Below are positions 17,537 to 26,385 of a stretch of 64,000 bases of DNA, one piece after another. Where the stretch lies: assembly GCF_028623165.1 (NCBI RefSeq), contig NZ_CP117768.1, positions 3,782,001 to 3,846,000 on the forward strand. The letters are read 5' to 3'. Within the stretch, counting starts at the first letter, position 1; every line of letters begins with the position of its first letter. The notes under the pieces are model-generated. The model was not told the origin of the DNA. It saw only the letters and a list, made by a program, of their open reading frames with translations, and did not search any database. The DNA comes from Nostoc sp. UHCC 0926. GTDB taxonomy: Bacteria; Cyanobacteriota; Cyanobacteriia; Cyanobacteriales; Nostocaceae. The position numbers and the translations under genes are program-made.

Positions 17537-17749
17537 TTATTCATCCTCTGGCTGCTCGATGGATGATATTTTTACTACGCCTCTCTCATACCTTTCAATC
17601 AGCAGATTGCCCTGTATTTCAGTGCTTGCACGGGATTGCGACATAATTTGCTTAGTGGTGCAGTCGTTCATATCTTTAACTAGTTGGTCAAGATTGTTAA
17701 TCAAATCCTCTCTCGATATTTCATCTCTAAGTACTTTTATGTTGCTCAT
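17537..17749 (-). CDS. Small hypothetical protein, 70 residues
   Basis: I do not recognise a family. The sequence is hydrophilic and probably helical in its first half (LRDEISREDLINNLDQLVKDM), with an acidic end. It faces cysK tail to tail with 79 bases between. The start ATG has no clear ribosome binding site. Confidence 0.45.
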   Translation of the reverse strand: MSNIKVLRDEISREDLINNLDQLVKDMNDCTTKQIMSQSRASTEIQGNLLIERYERGVVKISSIEQPEDE

Positions 17750-18126
17750 GTAAGTGTCTAATCCAACTATGCAGAAAAATGATAGCTAAAATTGAAAAAT
17801 TGAAGTACACCACCTTCAAATTTTTATCCTGTAAGCGTTACAGTCTACACCAATGTGTACTTATATAAAAATCCGGTTTAATTTTTGAACAAGATTAGGT
17901 ATTGTAGGGTGCATTAGGATGAAATCCGTAACGCACCATTTTTAAGGGTTTGGTGTGTTACGCTGTCGCTAACACACTTTGTTCAGTGTCTGCCTGTTTA
18001 GTGCCTGTATAATCCGTGAATGCTGTACCTTACATCAAGATATCTACACACCCAAAGGAAACGTAAGACCGCAGTTTGTCATCAGAAAATCAAACATCAA
18101 GGGGGAAACTTCTCAAATGGGCTTAA
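17750..18126. other. Gene-free stretch with short repeats
   Basis: Contains a repeat of the GGTGTGTTACGC / GCGTAACACACC kind near 17900-17985 (GTGTGTTACGCTGTCGCTAA) that is scattered in Nostoc genomes. No gene is supported; an open frame at 18020-18295 overlaps the CadD gene. Confidence 0.5.
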
Positions 18127-18837
18127 TTATCTACTAGAATTTTCGCCAATTTCATCGGCACTTTCATTATTTTTCACCAAAATCATCAAACACAAACAAC
18201 TAGCAGCTAGCTTTATTAAACTCAAAGCTCCACTTTTTAATACAATAAAAGCACCTAATCCTATAAGAACAAAAGGCACAAGATTATTAACGTAGCGAGT
18301 CAATACATCAGCTATGACTCTGTTGTTAGTCAATTTGTATGCAGCGTAGCACCAAACTCCTAACAAGAAAAAAAATAATCCGAGAATTACTACAAAACTT
18401 TCTAAGTTACTGCTAGCAAATAAAGGCACGTAGACACTAATATTATCGCTGCCATTGGCAATTGTAACGGCTGCCACAGTATAAGCTTGGGGAGAAAAAA
18501 AACTAGTAATTGTTGATGCTTCAGTTTCTTCTGTTGCAGCTACAAATTCTTTTGATGAATCTTCTTCCCGATTCACTAAGCTACTGATACCTATGGACAT
18601 TGGTAGTAAACCAAGTAATCCTATCCAGCTTTTTGATAAAACTAACCCACCAAATAAACCAGGAAGACTAAGGATTAACAGAACCGTAAAACCTAAAAAC
18701 TGACCAGCAACTATATGCCGGGGGCGAAAGTTAGCATTTATTTGAGAAAAAAACAACAATAGAATGACAATATCATCAATGTTAGTGGCAATGAATGCAA
18801 TTGCCCCTGTAGTAATTGCAGTAACTAACTCGTTCAT
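18127..18837 (-). CDS. CadD-like cation transporter (cadmium resistance family)
   Basis: 236 residues with five or six membrane helices. The family signature is clear at the N-terminus: AIAFIATNIDDIVILLLFFSQ with the acidic NIDD motif in the first helix, then GQFLGFTVLLILSLPGLFGG and VTIANGSDNISVYVPLFA with a second acidic pair. The family exports Cd2+ or other divalent ions, though cyanobacterial members are uncharacterised. It has a close paralogue at 20399. A possible match to the sulfur motif (reverse, ACCGTAGG near 18886) lies about 50 bases upstream. Confidence 0.85.
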   Translation of the reverse strand: MNELVTAITTGAIAFIATNIDDIVILLLFFSQINANFRPRHIVAGQFLGFTVLLILSLPGLFGGLVLSKSWIGLLGLLPMSIGISSLVNREEDSSKEFVAATEETEASTITSFFSPQAYTVAAVTIANGSDNISVYVPLFASSNLESFVVILGLFFFLLGVWCYAAYKLTNNRVIADVLTRYVNNLVPFVLIGLGAFIVLKSGALSLIKLAASCLCLMILVKNNESADEIGENSSR

Positions 18838-18984
18838 ATTTTAAAAGAAACATAGACATGCTTTTACGTCTTGGGGAGCATTCTACCCTACGGTCAGCTA
18901 CTTTCTCTGACGCAATTCGTTCAAAAACTAATTTTCACTAATCATTAAGCAAGGCATCAAAAACCGAAAATACATTACTTTACT

Positions 18985-19025
18985 CACAATTCAATTGTAT
19001 ACACTTTGTATACAATTGAATTGTG
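18985..19025. terminator. 18-bp perfect inverted repeat
   Basis: CACAATTCAATTGTATAC, loop ACTTT, then its exact reverse complement. It lies 13 bases past the stop of the glycine-rich protein gene and about 150 bases upstream of the CadD gene on the same strand. It may end the first transcript. Lack of a following T-run leaves room for an operator or an mRNA-stabilising hairpin. Confidence 0.5.
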
Positions 19026-19037
19026 GTAAATCTAGTT

Positions 19038-20225
19038 TCAGGTCAAACTCCTGTAGGACAAAGAGCTATCTGCAAAGATAAAATTCTCAAAGCCAGTTGT
19101 CGAAAGGGTAATAGAGTTTCCATTATTGTTGAAGGTAATGTTGGCAGGGTTTAGACTATTGCCAGAAATAACACCAGATACACTAACTTCAGAACGCTTG
19201 AAAGCGCTCACATCAAGGGTGTCAAAACCATTCCCGCCATCAACAATTGCAGACCCGAACCCTTTGAAGTAGTCATCCCCAGTCCCTAATTCAAAGCGGA
19301 TACCGCCACCAATAGTGACTTTCTGTTGAACTTTATCGATATTACTGGTAGCGGTAACTTTGTCATTCCCATCGCCAGTTCTGATGATTCCTTGCCCATA
19401 AATACCATAGGCAGTACCACCAATTATGGTTGTTGCTTGTCCGGTGAGGATGTCATGGTCATCACCAGTATCAATGGTTCCATCGTTGAAGATGCCATAT
19501 ACAGTAGCCTTCACTCCTAAGCTGTCCCCAGAACCCATAATCGTGTCGTTGCCCAATCCTGTAGTGATGGTGGCGTCTTTAATGTTCTGAATGCCAATTC
19601 CAGTACCGCCATCACCCCTTTGGGCGAAGAAAGTGGAATTACCAGTACTGGCAATGGGCGCACCTTTGCCACCAGTACCACCAGTACCAGTGCCAGTGAT
19701 AGTGTCATTTCCATCCCCTGCATCAAAACTGCTACTGTTGCTGATGCCGGTTCCAGTACCGCCTTTACCGCCTTTACCAGTAATACCTCCCCCACTGGCG
19801 CCACCACCACCAGTACCAGTGCCAGTAATAATGTCATTTCCCTCCGCTGCATCAAAACTACCACTGTTGCTGATGCCGGTTCCAGTACCGCCAGCAGTGC
19901 CTCCCCCAAAGATGCTGCCAATTATTACACCTTTGCTGTTTTTGGAAAAGTTGGCACCAATACCAGTGCCAGTGATAGTGTCACTTCCGCTCCCCGCATT
20001 GAGACTACCACTGTTGTTGATGCCGATGCCAGTACCAGCTAATTTGCTGAACGTAGCAGTACCAGTACCTGTACCAGTAATACTGTCGTTTCCTGAAAAT
20101 GTACTAATCACACCTGGATTTAAAATATTAATACCAATCGCCACAGATGCATTTGACTCTTCTGCGACTAAAGTATCGATACCAGAAGTACCAATGAAAT
20201 TAGGTGGAACTGTAAGTCTAGGCAT
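19038..20225 (-). CDS. Glycine-rich RTX-like repeat protein
   Basis: 395 residues from the ATG at 20225 (an in-frame TTG at 20231 is possible). After a short leader-like beginning (MPRLTVPPNFIGTSGIDTLVAEE) come many imperfect repeats built on GDGNDTITGTGTGG and GTGTGISNSGSFDAG. These resemble RTX calcium-binding nonapeptides and predict a beta-roll, secreted without a signal peptide by a type I system. The C-terminus (LDVSAFKRSEVSVSG, NSITLSTTGFENFIFADSS) matches the tail domain common to cyanobacterial RTX proteins. It lies between two CadD-like genes. The DNA repeats leave long open frames on the other strand, which are artefacts. Confidence 0.8.
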   Translation of the reverse strand: MPRLTVPPNFIGTSGIDTLVAEESNASVAIGINILNPGVISTFSGNDSITGTGTGTATFSKLAGTGIGINNSGSLNAGSGSDTITGTGIGANFSKNSKGVIIGSIFGGGTAGGTGTGISNSGSFDAAEGNDIITGTGTGGGGASGGGITGKGGKGGTGTGISNSSSFDAGDGNDTITGTGTGGTGGKGAPIASTGNSTFFAQRGDGGTGIGIQNIKDATITTGLGNDTIMGSGDSLGVKATVYGIFNDGTIDTGDDHDILTGQATTIIGGTAYGIYGQGIIRTGDGNDKVTATSNIDKVQQKVTIGGGIRFELGTGDDYFKGFGSAIVDGGNGFDTLDVSAFKRSEVSVSGVISGNSLNPANITFNNNGNSITLSTTGFENFIFADSSLSYRSLT

Positions 20226-20398
20226 TGACAAAATCCTCTCTATGAGAATAATTACTTTGTCATTTTAAAACTTAGTTGTGCCAGAAGGTTAAAATGATTC
20301 GTAATTGATAAAGACGTTAGCGAGTCTGCAAGCGTCATTACGAATTAGTAATTAGTTAATTTGGTATGGTGATAAATTGTAGGTTCTAAAAATCCAGC

Positions 20399-21061
20399 AT
20401 GAGTAAGCTAGGGACAACCTTCAGTGAAGGGATAATTGCTTTCATCGCCACTAACATAGATGACATTATTATCTTGTTAATATTTTTTTCACAGGTAGAT
20501 GTTAATTTTCGACGACGGCATATCTTACTCGGTCAATATCTGGGTTTTACAGCCATTATTATCGCTAGCTTACCAGGATTTTTTGGTGGATTGGTTATAC
20601 AGCGAGAATGGATAGGATTGCTAGGACTGCTACCAATAGCAATTGGGATTCAACAATTAGTATATAGAAAAGAAGAAACTATAACAGTTCAGACAGTCAG
20701 TAGTGATTTTAATCAGTCTACACCTACTAACCCCATATTGTCTTTTATTTTGAGTGTTTTGCACCCCCAAACCTATAAAGTGGCAGCAGTAACTGTTGCT
20801 AATGGTGGTGACAATATTAGTATATATATCCCTCTATTCGCTGGTCATGATCTTGCCAGCTTGGGAGTAATTCTAAGTATATTTTTTGTCATGGTAGGGG
20901 TTTGGTGTGCGATCGCCTATTTTTTAAGCCGTCAACCTACCATTGCTTATATTTTAAGTCGCTACGGTAAAGCTGTTGTACCTTTTGTATTAATTGGCTT
21001 GGGTCTGTTCATTATCTATGAACGAGGTACATTCACTTTACTACCTTGGCTGAGAAGTTAA
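20399..21061 (+). CDS. CadD-like cation transporter, second copy
   Basis: 220 residues, clearly paralogous to the protein at 18127: EGIIAFIATNIDDIIILLIFFSQ, GQYLGFTAIIIASLPGFFGG and VTVANGGDNISIYIPLFAG are shared. Five or six membrane helices. It reads away from the glycine-rich gene, with 173 bases between starts. Ion specificity cannot be told from sequence. Confidence 0.85.
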   Translation: MSKLGTTFSEGIIAFIATNIDDIIILLIFFSQVDVNFRRRHILLGQYLGFTAIIIASLPGFFGGLVIQREWIGLLGLLPIAIGIQQLVYRKEETITVQTVSSDFNQSTPTNPILSFILSVLHPQTYKVAAVTVANGGDNISIYIPLFAGHDLASLGVILSIFFVMVGVWCAIAYFLSRQPTIAYILSRYGKAVVPFVLIGLGLFIIYERGTFTLLPWLRS

Positions 21062-21110
21062 TCAATGTTGGATGTTGAATGCTGGATTTTGAACCCCAAT
21101 CTAAAATTTG

Positions 21111-21908
21111 TCATACCTGATGAACTAATTTCCAACTCACCATCATCAAGATGGCATAAATGATAAACCGTAGTGGGCGTTGTGGAGCTACCTGGCAGAT
21201 TTTAGCACCCAGTAACACTCCTGGAACAGAGCCTAGCCATATAGGCACTACCAAACTCCAATCAACTGTTCCCAGGCTGAGGTGACCAAGGGCTGTAAAC
21301 AGCAGTAAAATTGCTGCGTGTGAAATATCTGTACCCACTAACTTCCGTGCATCAAGGCGGAAAAACCCAATCAGCACTAGGGCAAACATTGAACCTGAGG
21401 AGACGCTAGTTAGACCAACCAAACAGCCTAAAATTGCTCCCAAAGTGATTGTCATGATCCGACCCAAATTAGTTTCTAAGTCTAACTTTGGCAGTTCGGG
21501 TAAATTAAATTTCGGGAAAAAAGTCAATAACAACAATTGCACTAGTGCTAATACTGTGACTAGCAAAATCATCCCGCCAAGCAAACGGAACAAGATGTTA
21601 TCTAGGTTATACTCACCTGTACGTTTAATGAAGTGCAAAATCCCCACCCCGAACAGTGAGCCTGGAACACTCCCAAATGCCAGCCATTTGACAACTTCTG
21701 TGTCAAGGGTTTTCTGTTCCCAATGTTTGACGCTACCAACAATCTTCATCAATGTGGCAGCTACAACATCAGAACTCACAGCGATGGAAGGCGGAACCTG
21801 AAAAACAAAAATCAACATTGGGGTGATGAGAGAGGCTCCGCCAATTCCCGTCAAACCAACGATGATGCCAACAAAAAAGCTTAAGAACGGTAGTAATAAA
21901 TAGTGCAT
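21111..21908 (-). CDS. TauE/SafE (TSUP) family permease
   Basis: 265 residues from the ATG at 21908; a TTG at 21929 is also in frame. Eight hydrophobic segments are visible, with the family hallmarks FVGIIVGLTGIGGASLITPML near the start and LGCLVGLTSVSSGSM in the second half. TSUP proteins move sulfite, thiosulfate, sulfonates or related anions. Closeness to the cys genes suggests a sulfur anion, but this is inference. It faces the second CadD gene tail to tail. Confidence 0.88.
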   Translation of the reverse strand: MHYLLLPFLSFFVGIIVGLTGIGGASLITPMLIFVFQVPPSIAVSSDVVAATLMKIVGSVKHWEQKTLDTEVVKWLAFGSVPGSLFGVGILHFIKRTGEYNLDNILFRLLGGMILLVTVLALVQLLLLTFFPKFNLPELPKLDLETNLGRIMTITLGAILGCLVGLTSVSSGSMFALVLIGFFRLDARKLVGTDISHAAILLLFTALGHLSLGTVDWSLVVPIWLGSVPGVLLGAKICQVAPQRPLRFIIYAILMMVSWKLVHQV

Positions 21909-21953
21909 ACTCTTCTGAGGTTTCAACAATCAGTTATCAGTTATCAGAGTCCT

Positions 21954-22333
21954 GTTGAGTCTCCCACTTCTATAAAGTGAGCAGCGTAGGTTAGGGTTTA
22001 AATCCCAAACGAAGCCTTGATAACTGTTCACTGACTTAACTACAAGCAGCTAGAACTGAAAGTCAGCTAAAGCTTCACTGCTAGAGAGCAGCAACTGTGC
22101 CAAACTATAGCTCAGTGGTAGATAGAGCTAGTGATGGCAAGTTATTGTGTTTCTCAAGGGATGAGTGACACAAAGGTTATCCAGCTAAAAGTTAGGGCAC
22201 AGGATTCCTGGACAACTTAAAACCTGTCTGGAAGTTTTTGGAAGCATGACAACTGGCATTTAGCCGAAACAGACTTTGATAACTGCTTAGGGGTCAGTTG
22301 CTCTGCTAAACTCAACTTCTAACTGGTTTTTTT
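21954..22333 (+). ncRNA. Candidate structured non-coding RNA (possibly HEARO/omega-type)
   Basis: There is no gene, but many stems nest correctly. A closing helix pairs GTTGAGT (21954-21960) with ACTCAAC (22310-22316). A second long-range helix pairs GCAACTG (22091-22097) with CAGTTGC (22295-22301). Local hairpins: CACTT/AAGTG (21965-21979), GGG/CCC (21994-22006), CTGCT/AGCAG (22078-22091), TAGCTC/GAGCTA with an 11-base loop (from about 22108), and TTGTGT/ACACAA with an inner CTC/GAG (22145-22173), plus CAGG/CCTG near 22200. A run of seven T's (22327-22333) follows the closing helix, pointing to the plus strand. Class unknown; a stand-alone HEARO (IscB omega RNA) is one possibility. Confidence 0.45.
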
Positions 22334-22900
22334 GCGGTTTTACATGTAAAAGCCCGTAAGGCGATGCACTTACCGTATTTTACTTGTAAGCATGATCAAA
22401 CGTCCAGCGTATTCACGTTGTATATCGCTAGATTCTCTGGATAATACACCGCAGCCGATTAAACTTCTGAGAACTGGTTGTTAAAAAAAATACCTAAAAG
22501 TTAATAACGATAGGGATAACAGGACTTACCCTTTGAAGAACGAAACCCAACCTAGACGGGCATTTATTGGGTTTCACTCCCCTGCCCTAAGCCGCCTCCG
22601 GCGTCTACGTTCAACCCAACCTACAATTATCTTTAACTGAACTGTATTGTGTCATAGATACAGCAGATTGCAACTTGGTGAGTACAGATGATTTTAAGGG
22701 CACAGCAGTGGTGTGCCCCTACCTGTGTACTTTATTTACCTACAATCTCCTGTAACTTTTTCTAAGTACCAGTTATCTGACTGACCTGGGTTTCTTCGCC
22801 GCTGCTATGCCAAAAGTCCTTTGGCGGCTAATTTAGCGATTTGGAGGGGATAAAAGCGATAATGCGATCGTTTTTTATTAATTTTGGGTAAGTCTTATCT
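22334..22900. other. Gene-free stretch
   Basis: No gene is supported. There is a small TTTTACATGTAAAA palindrome near 22339, and an interspersed repeat with GCCTCCGGCGTCTACG near 22590. The bases TATCTTTAACTGAACTGTAT occur both here (about 22627) and across the 3' end of the next gene (about 22896), a local direct repeat. Confidence 0.5.
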
Positions 22901-23356
22901 TTAACTGAACTGTATTGTGTTCTGAATACCTGGTTTATACTCTAAATATTTATTTTGTAATTCCTCTGGAATAGGAGTAAGACGATTATTTTGCAACCTG
23001 ACAAAAGCGCCCTTTTGGGTAGCTACTGCTGCTAACTCATTGTTAGATAAAATTTCAGCTTGCACAGTCCACTTGAACCGTCCTAAATTACTCAGCCATA
23101 AACGTCCAATCACTTTATCAATAATCTTTATCGGACGTTTATATTCAATTTCAGTTGCAGCTATAACAGGTGCATATCCTTTATCAATTTGTTGATTTAG
23201 TTGCCAATGTTCATCTAAAAACTTTAAACGTAAATCCTCTAGCCATCTAATATACACAATATTACTTACAATTCCCATAAAGTCAATGTCGTATGTTCTT
23301 ACAGGAATTGCTAATACTACTTCTAATGGTCTATGCAAATTGTTATTTACTAGCAT
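22901..23356 (-). CDS. Hotdog-fold acyl-CoA thioesterase family protein
   Basis: 151 residues. The 4HBT signature is plain: VRTYDIDFMGIVSNIVYIRWLED, where the YDxDxxG aspartate and the following helix form the active site of 4-hydroxybenzoyl-CoA thioesterase-like enzymes. EYKRPIKIIDKVIGRLWL is the central strand region. It hydrolyses an acyl-CoA or acyl-ACP, substrate unknown. It is a single gene without operon partners. Confidence 0.88.
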   Translation of the reverse strand: MLVNNNLHRPLEVVLAIPVRTYDIDFMGIVSNIVYIRWLEDLRLKFLDEHWQLNQQIDKGYAPVIAATEIEYKRPIKIIDKVIGRLWLSNLGRFKWTVQAEILSNNELAAVATQKGAFVRLQNNRLTPIPEELQNKYLEYKPGIQNTIQFS

Positions 23357-23613
23357 TATTTATCTCAATAAATTCTTTTTTAAGATTGCTCGGTCTATAA
23401 AATAGTAAAAACTTTTCCATCTTCTAAGTATGGGTAATCATTAATTGCCTGTTATCCCGGACTGCTAATAAAGAGTCAATGGTTTGGTTTACCTCCTCCT
23501 CACTCAAATCTTGCCGCGCTTAAGCAGGACAATTCCCCAAAAGGTTATGTTTTGGGGATTGTCCTTAATCTTTTGAGCATCCATCTCAGGATATATTTAC
23601 CTAAGACGATCGC

Positions 23614-24135
23614 TTATTTCCGACCACCAAACCATTTAGCTGCGATCGCTCCTAAAGCTGCTCCTACAACTGGATTACTGAGAAACTTAATCAGCGCTGG
23701 TTGTTCAGCCATCACTTCTCGGAAGATATCAGGATGATTGTGATAAGTGAAAGATGCCAGTTTGCTCAGATCATCTGCATTTATGTGCTTAGGATTATGG
23801 GAAGAAAGTCCCAAGTCTTTCTCTAGATGGCGCTCGTCTAGACCTCTTTGCTTTAAGTGCTTGAAAAATGACCCGGCGACATCATCCCGCTCGTTAGGTT
23901 TAATCTGAGCGATCGCCTTCTGCAATTCTGGCTCCATCTGAGTAGGAGGAATGCTGTCATGGTTGAAAGACCGACCAAATAATTGACGACGTTCTTCGTG
24001 GGATGAGCGTTGAGCAAAATCGTCAAAATTTTGGTATTCCTTGCTTGGGTCAGATGAAACATCATCTAAAGATTCTGTATTCCCATGCGCTAAGTCATTC
24101 AGAATTTCGCGTTTATATTTGTCGCTGCTGCTCAT
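23614..24135 (-). CDS. Conserved hypothetical protein with glycine-rich C-terminus
   Basis: 173 residues, family not recognised. The first 130 residues are charged and helical (SSHEERRQLFGRSFN, ELQKAIAQIKPNERDDVAGSF), and the last 25 form a small-residue hydrophobic stretch ending in a basic tip (NPVVGAALGAIAAKWFGGRK). That layout suggests peripheral or membrane-inserting behaviour. It belongs to a run of small envelope or stress-type genes on the same strand. Confidence 0.7.
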   Translation of the reverse strand: MSSSDKYKREILNDLAHGNTESLDDVSSDPSKEYQNFDDFAQRSSHEERRQLFGRSFNHDSIPPTQMEPELQKAIAQIKPNERDDVAGSFFKHLKQRGLDERHLEKDLGLSSHNPKHINADDLSKLASFTYHNHPDIFREVMAEQPALIKFLSNPVVGAALGAIAAKWFGGRK

Positions 24136-24203
24136 TTTAATTTTCTCCCTTTTTAGTTCAAATCAACGTAAATCAGCTTTTTGACTTCGGAAAATTGAGT
24201 TAA

Positions 24204-24641
24204 TTATTTATACTCAATTTGAGATGATTGCACATCATACTGACCTGTCAAAATCAGTTTTTTGTCTGGTGCATACATCAAAACTGTTAAGTCTTGATTA
24301 GGGAAATTCTTGTGAAAACCTTGGAGTAAGGATTTTGCTAATGGTCGCACTTCCGTCGGACGAACTTGAGGCGTAATCACGACACCTAACTTGTTGTTAT
24401 CACGGACATAAGCATCTTGGACAATTCCCTTTGCTGTACCGATAACCCAGTTACCAAAATCTTGACCTTGGACGCTGTTACCACGCTCTAACAAGGCATA
24501 GTCACCACTACGACTGATTCCGGGTGGTAATTGAGTTGGTTGTTTAGCTTGAACCGTACCACTACAAGCGGCAGTTGTTGTTAGTACTAAAGCCAAGACT
24601 AAAGCCATTAAAATTTGGCGAAACTGTTGAATCATATTCAC
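24204..24641 (-). CDS. Small lipoprotein
   Basis: 145 residues with a lipoprotein signal peptide (hydrophobic MALVLALVLTTTA, then lipobox TAAC with Cys at about residue 26). The mature part has a Pro-rich start and a compact domain (VVITPQVRPTEVRPLAKSLLQGF, LTVLMYAPDKKLILTGQYD) that I cannot assign. It is likely anchored in the periplasm or thylakoid lumen. It precedes the 173-residue protein gene by 68 bases in the same direction. Confidence 0.75.
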   Translation of the reverse strand: MNMIQQFRQILMALVLALVLTTTAACSGTVQAKQPTQLPPGISRSGDYALLERGNSVQGQDFGNWVIGTAKGIVQDAYVRDNNKLGVVITPQVRPTEVRPLAKSLLQGFHKNFPNQDLTVLMYAPDKKLILTGQYDVQSSQIEYK

Positions 24642-24940
24642 ACTTGTCTCCTAAAAAAATAAGTTGGAAGTTCCACAATCCCAGGCTATAGCAATCCTAT
24701 TTGAGTTATGAAAATTATCGAACGGCCTTCTCTACGTGAACGCAGAGCATCTCGTTAGAGAAGAGTGCCTTTCCTTCGGAACGCTTCGTGTTTGCGAAGC
24801 GTCTCGTAGAGAAGAGAAGAGGAGAAACAGAAAAGTTCATAAATCATTTAAAACTACTATAGAGGTTTGAGTAATTGCTTGAATAAGCTTAAGCTCTAGC
24901 CTAAGATGCAACATACATGGCATGAATTTTAAGTAGATGT
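24642..24940. other. Gap with an interspersed repeat
   Basis: Bases 24725-24815 are repeat material (CTTCTCTACGTGAACGCAGA and GCGAAGCGTCTCGTAGAGAA). No gene is seen. Confidence 0.5.
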
Positions 24941-25150
24941 TCAAGCACTTTTGTAATTTGTATCTATCCAACATTGTGGCAAGCTCTCACCAGAAGGAAA
25001 ATTTAATTTGCCTTTCTCAAAAGATTCTGGGTCTTGTTCTTCTTCTCCCACCTGATATTGGCCTTTAACAGTAGTTTCTTTCGGGCTAAACAGTGCCTCA
25101 ATGTCGAGGATTTCTACTAAATTGCCGCTCTCTTTTTCTTGTAGTAACAT
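24941..25150 (-). CDS. Small conserved cyanobacterial protein, 69 residues
   Basis: The sequence MLLQEKESGNLVEILDIEAL, then GEEEQDPESFEKGKLNFPSG and a CWIDTNY ending, looks like a small acidic cyanobacterial protein seen in several Nostoc-type genomes. I recall such proteins carrying loose labels such as acetyltransferase, but 69 residues cannot hold that fold. Function unknown. Confidence 0.6.
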   Translation of the reverse strand: MLLQEKESGNLVEILDIEALFSPKETTVKGQYQVGEEEQDPESFEKGKLNFPSGESLPQCWIDTNYKSA

Positions 25151-25434
25151 AGCAAAACTTAAGTTTGAGGTTTGAGGTTTAACTTACTCATGCATTCTTT
25201 TTAATAGTCTCAGCCCAACAGCATAAGGTGTACCACCCAAGAGTGCAGCAAGCGTCAGAAAGAACGTGCCGACAAGTTAAGCCAACGCAGACTTGACGCT
25301 TTCTGGTTTGAAGAAGTCTCTCCTGTGGCTAAATCGGTAGATTAAATCTAATTGGGGATCTCTACAACTTTTGCAAACGCATATAGAAAGCAAATACATT
25401 TGCTCGATCACAAAAATGCCGAAAACCTTTGAAG

Positions 25435-25459
25435 AGATTCCAGACTCAGCCTGGAATCT
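25435..25459. terminator. Hairpin downstream of the PRC/DUF2382 gene
   Basis: AGATTCCAG, loop ACTCAGC, CTGGAATCT: a perfect 9-bp stem 42 bases past the stop of the minus-strand gene. There is no strong T-run, so Rho-independent ending is only possible. Immediately beyond it, 25476-25495 matches the IS605 left-end sequence near 2124-2143 at 19 of 20 bases. Confidence 0.4.
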
Positions 25460-25500
25460 TTGTGCTGTCTGACAAGGGATGAAGGCTAAAAGCAGTCTTC

Positions 25501-26385
25501 TTAAATACGGTCTTTGGGCAACTTACCAGTTTTTTCCTCAATAGTACGACCCTCAGCATCAACGTCTAACTCTTCACGTCGGATCGTCTCTTTAACTTCA
25601 ACGGTTTCTTTGTCTACAACTTTTTTGACTCTGACTTCTTCGCGCACAAAAGCTTCTTTCTGGACATCAGCAACTTCTTCATAGAGTTCTATACGTGCTA
25701 CCTCGCCCTCACCGAAGTTAGCTGTTTCAGCAGACACAACTTTGCCTGCATCTTGAGGAGTAACTCGCTCAATTACGACTCGCTCTCTTTCTACTGGAAC
25801 AGAAACTTTTACAGTTTCTGTTTCAACGTGCTTGCCAATTGTCACTTCTCCAGTTTTACGGCGCTGTTTGTTGGCAACCAGCCTTTCTTCGTAGAGTTTG
25901 AAGGTTTGGTCTTCATGAGTATTGACATCATATAGATCCGCGTCGTTTGCATATGTGTAGTTGTTGCGATCATAAGTGGGAGCAGTACGAGTATCTGTCG
26001 ATGCAACCGCAGCTGAACTTCCTACAGACGGTGTACGATATCCTCCACGCACCCGTTCTTCATAGTCGTAATCAAGCGCTGTGTGTTCTTGATATTCAGG
26101 CAACTTTTCCGCTTGCTCTTTTGTGATCCCAACGGCATATACACGGTTTGCTCTAGAGTCAATACGCGATTTCCCTACTGGTAGTAATACTTTCTTGCCA
26201 AAAATCCAAATGCCTAAGTCAACAATTAAATAGCGGAACGCTCCTTGTTCGTCTACTACAGCATCAGTTACCGTGCCAATCTTCTCATCAGTTCCCTGAA
26301 CATACACATCCATTCCTTTGATGTCGTTACCTTGAATAGCATCCCGGTAGTCTGTATCAAATTCACTTATTTTTTGCAGTGGCAT
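25501..26385 (-). CDS. PRC-barrel plus DUF2382 stress protein, AvaK-like
   Basis: 294 residues. Residues 1-85 are a PRC-barrel (IKGMDVYVQGTDEKIGTVTDAVVDEQG, VGKSRID), a small beta-barrel found in photosynthetic reaction-centre H subunits and RimM. Residues 165-285 are DUF2382 (LYEERLVANKQRRKTGEVTI, VSVPVERERVVIERV), known from YsnF-type general stress proteins. The pair is typical of the cyanobacterial AvaK protein, abundant in akinetes. A role in stress or dormancy follows from family only. Confidence 0.85.
   Translation of the reverse strand: MPLQKISEFDTDYRDAIQGNDIKGMDVYVQGTDEKIGTVTDAVVDEQGAFRYLIVDLGIWIFGKKVLLPVGKSRIDSRANRVYAVGITKEQAEKLPEYQEHTALDYDYEERVRGGYRTPSVGSSAAVASTDTRTAPTYDRNNYTYANDADLYDVNTHEDQTFKLYEERLVANKQRRKTGEVTIGKHVETETVKVSVPVERERVVIERVTPQDAGKVVSAETANFGEGEVARIELYEEVADVQKEAFVREEVRVKKVVDKETVEVKETIRREELDVDAEGRTIEEKTGKLPKDRI

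Noticed and set aside
19517..20268. Long open frames in other frames over the glycine-rich gene
   Set aside because: They are created by the DNA repeats; their peptides are low-complexity Pro/Val or Thr/Ser runs.
22106..22130. tRNA-like TAGCTCAGTGGTAGA segment
   Set aside because: It looks like a D-arm but there is no acceptor, anticodon or T-arm. It fits better as one hairpin of the larger folded element.
22510..22525. TAGGGATAACAG, first 12 bases of the I-SceI homing site
   Set aside because: The remaining six bases differ and there is no intron or rRNA context; taken as chance.
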